Positions 5,568-5,709 of a DNA stretch of 5,709 bases are shown piece after piece; the stretch's first letter is position 1; every line of letters begins with the position of its first letter. The notes under the pieces are model-generated. The model made no database searches, was not told the DNA's origin, and was given only the letters and a program-made list of their open reading frames with translations. The stretch lies in contig CALKXX010000137.1 of assembly GCA_938003725.1 (NCBI GenBank), positions 1-5,709 on the forward strand, in the 5' to 3' direction. Made by a program: the position numbers and the translations under genes. The stretch comes from an uncultured Sphingomonadaceae bacterium. GTDB taxonomy: Bacteria > Pseudomonadota > Alphaproteobacteria > Sphingomonadales > Sphingomonadaceae.

Positions 5568-5709
5568 TTATGCTGTTTCTTTTGGCGTATCGGCGTCGGC
5601 ACCCCATTCCGCCCAGCTTCCGTCATATAGAGCGATCTTGTCGCCGCCTGCCAATGCTGCCGCGAACGAAACCACTGCGGCGGTCATACCGGAGCCACAA
5701 GTGGTAACA
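5568..5709 (-). CDS. sseA: 3-Mercaptopyruvate sulfurtransferase, C-terminal end (5' partial)
   Basis: Only the last 46 residues are visible; the rest lies beyond the right edge. They begin VTTCGSGMTAAVVSFAAA and continue with IALYDGSWAEWGAD, the active-site loop and C-terminal segment of two-rhodanese-domain sulfurtransferases. The catalytic cysteine is in CGSGMTA. The CGSG loop is typical of 3-mercaptopyruvate sulfurtransferase (CGSGVTA in SseA), whereas thiosulfate rhodaneses usually have a basic CRKG-type loop. The valine-to-methionine change after CGSG is mild. The enzyme would move sulfur from 3-mercaptopyruvate to a thiol or cyanide acceptor in the cytoplasm, releasing pyruvate. The TAA stop is 5568-5570. 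Position directly upstream of metC on the same strand fits a sulfur amino acid gene group. Confidence 0.85.
   Translation of the reverse strand, partial: VTTCGSGMTAAVVSFAAALAGGDKIALYDGSWAEWGADADTPKETA

Noticed and set aside
1..5709. Mobile element, defence system, CRISPR array, tRNA or other novel multi-gene system
   Set aside because: I found no tandem direct repeats, transposase or integrase motifs, tRNA cloverleaf pattern, toxin-antitoxin pair or nuclease-type cluster; all genes but one belong to familiar housekeeping families.

Overview
The window reads as ordinary chromosomal DNA of an alphaproteobacterium, most likely a sphingomonad (Sphingomonadales, the Sphingorhabdus/Sphingopyxis kind). 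This is inferred from protein style: a TIGR02001/TorF-type outer-membrane protein, an enterobacterial-type MetC that follows a SseA-type sulfurtransferase, and a REP-like 'GCCTGTCGAAG' element of a kind familiar from these genomes. Base composition is moderate, not extreme. There are no tRNAs, rRNAs, CRISPR repeats, transposases, phage genes or defence genes.

Layout, left to right. (1) Positions 1-1484 (+) hold most of a fused two-domain ABC ATPase of the YejF/oligopeptide-importer type; its first few dozen residues lie outside the window. (2) It converges on 1557-2330 (-), a signal-peptide-bearing outer-membrane beta-barrel of the TorF family. A well-formed intrinsic terminator with a GNRA tetraloop (1500-1529) sits between them and serves the barrel gene. 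(3) A 255-bp divergent intergenic region (2331-2585) separates the barrel gene from a 122-residue protein of unknown function (2586-2954, +). The start of that gene is bracketed by two short palindromes, one of which covers its Shine-Dalgarno sequence. (4) The 122-residue gene meets the stop codon of an MscS-family mechanosensitive channel (2955-4259, -) with no base in between. (5) Directly upstream of the channel gene, 10 bp away on the same strand, is metC (4270-5472, -). It probably starts at a TTG with a good ribosome-binding site. (6) A 95-bp gap with a REP-like inverted repeat leads to the C-terminal end of sseA (5568-5709, -), cut by the window edge.

The minus-strand order sseA - metC - mscS looks like a co-transcribed unit, although the REP-like hairpin could split it. 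Its first two products both handle sulfur amino acids and both release pyruvate: MetC cleaves cystathionine to homocysteine, pyruvate and ammonia, and SseA transfers sulfur from 3-mercaptopyruvate. The channel probably shares transcription rather than pathway. The ABC ATPase would power peptide-type import from the inner membrane, and the TorF-like barrel is a putative outer-membrane pore; no direct link between them is visible.

I found no previously undescribed system here. The points most worth a second look are the uncharacterised 122-residue gene with its double-palindrome start region, the zero-gap convergent stops with a hairpin inside the end of mscS, and the REP-like element between sseA and metC.
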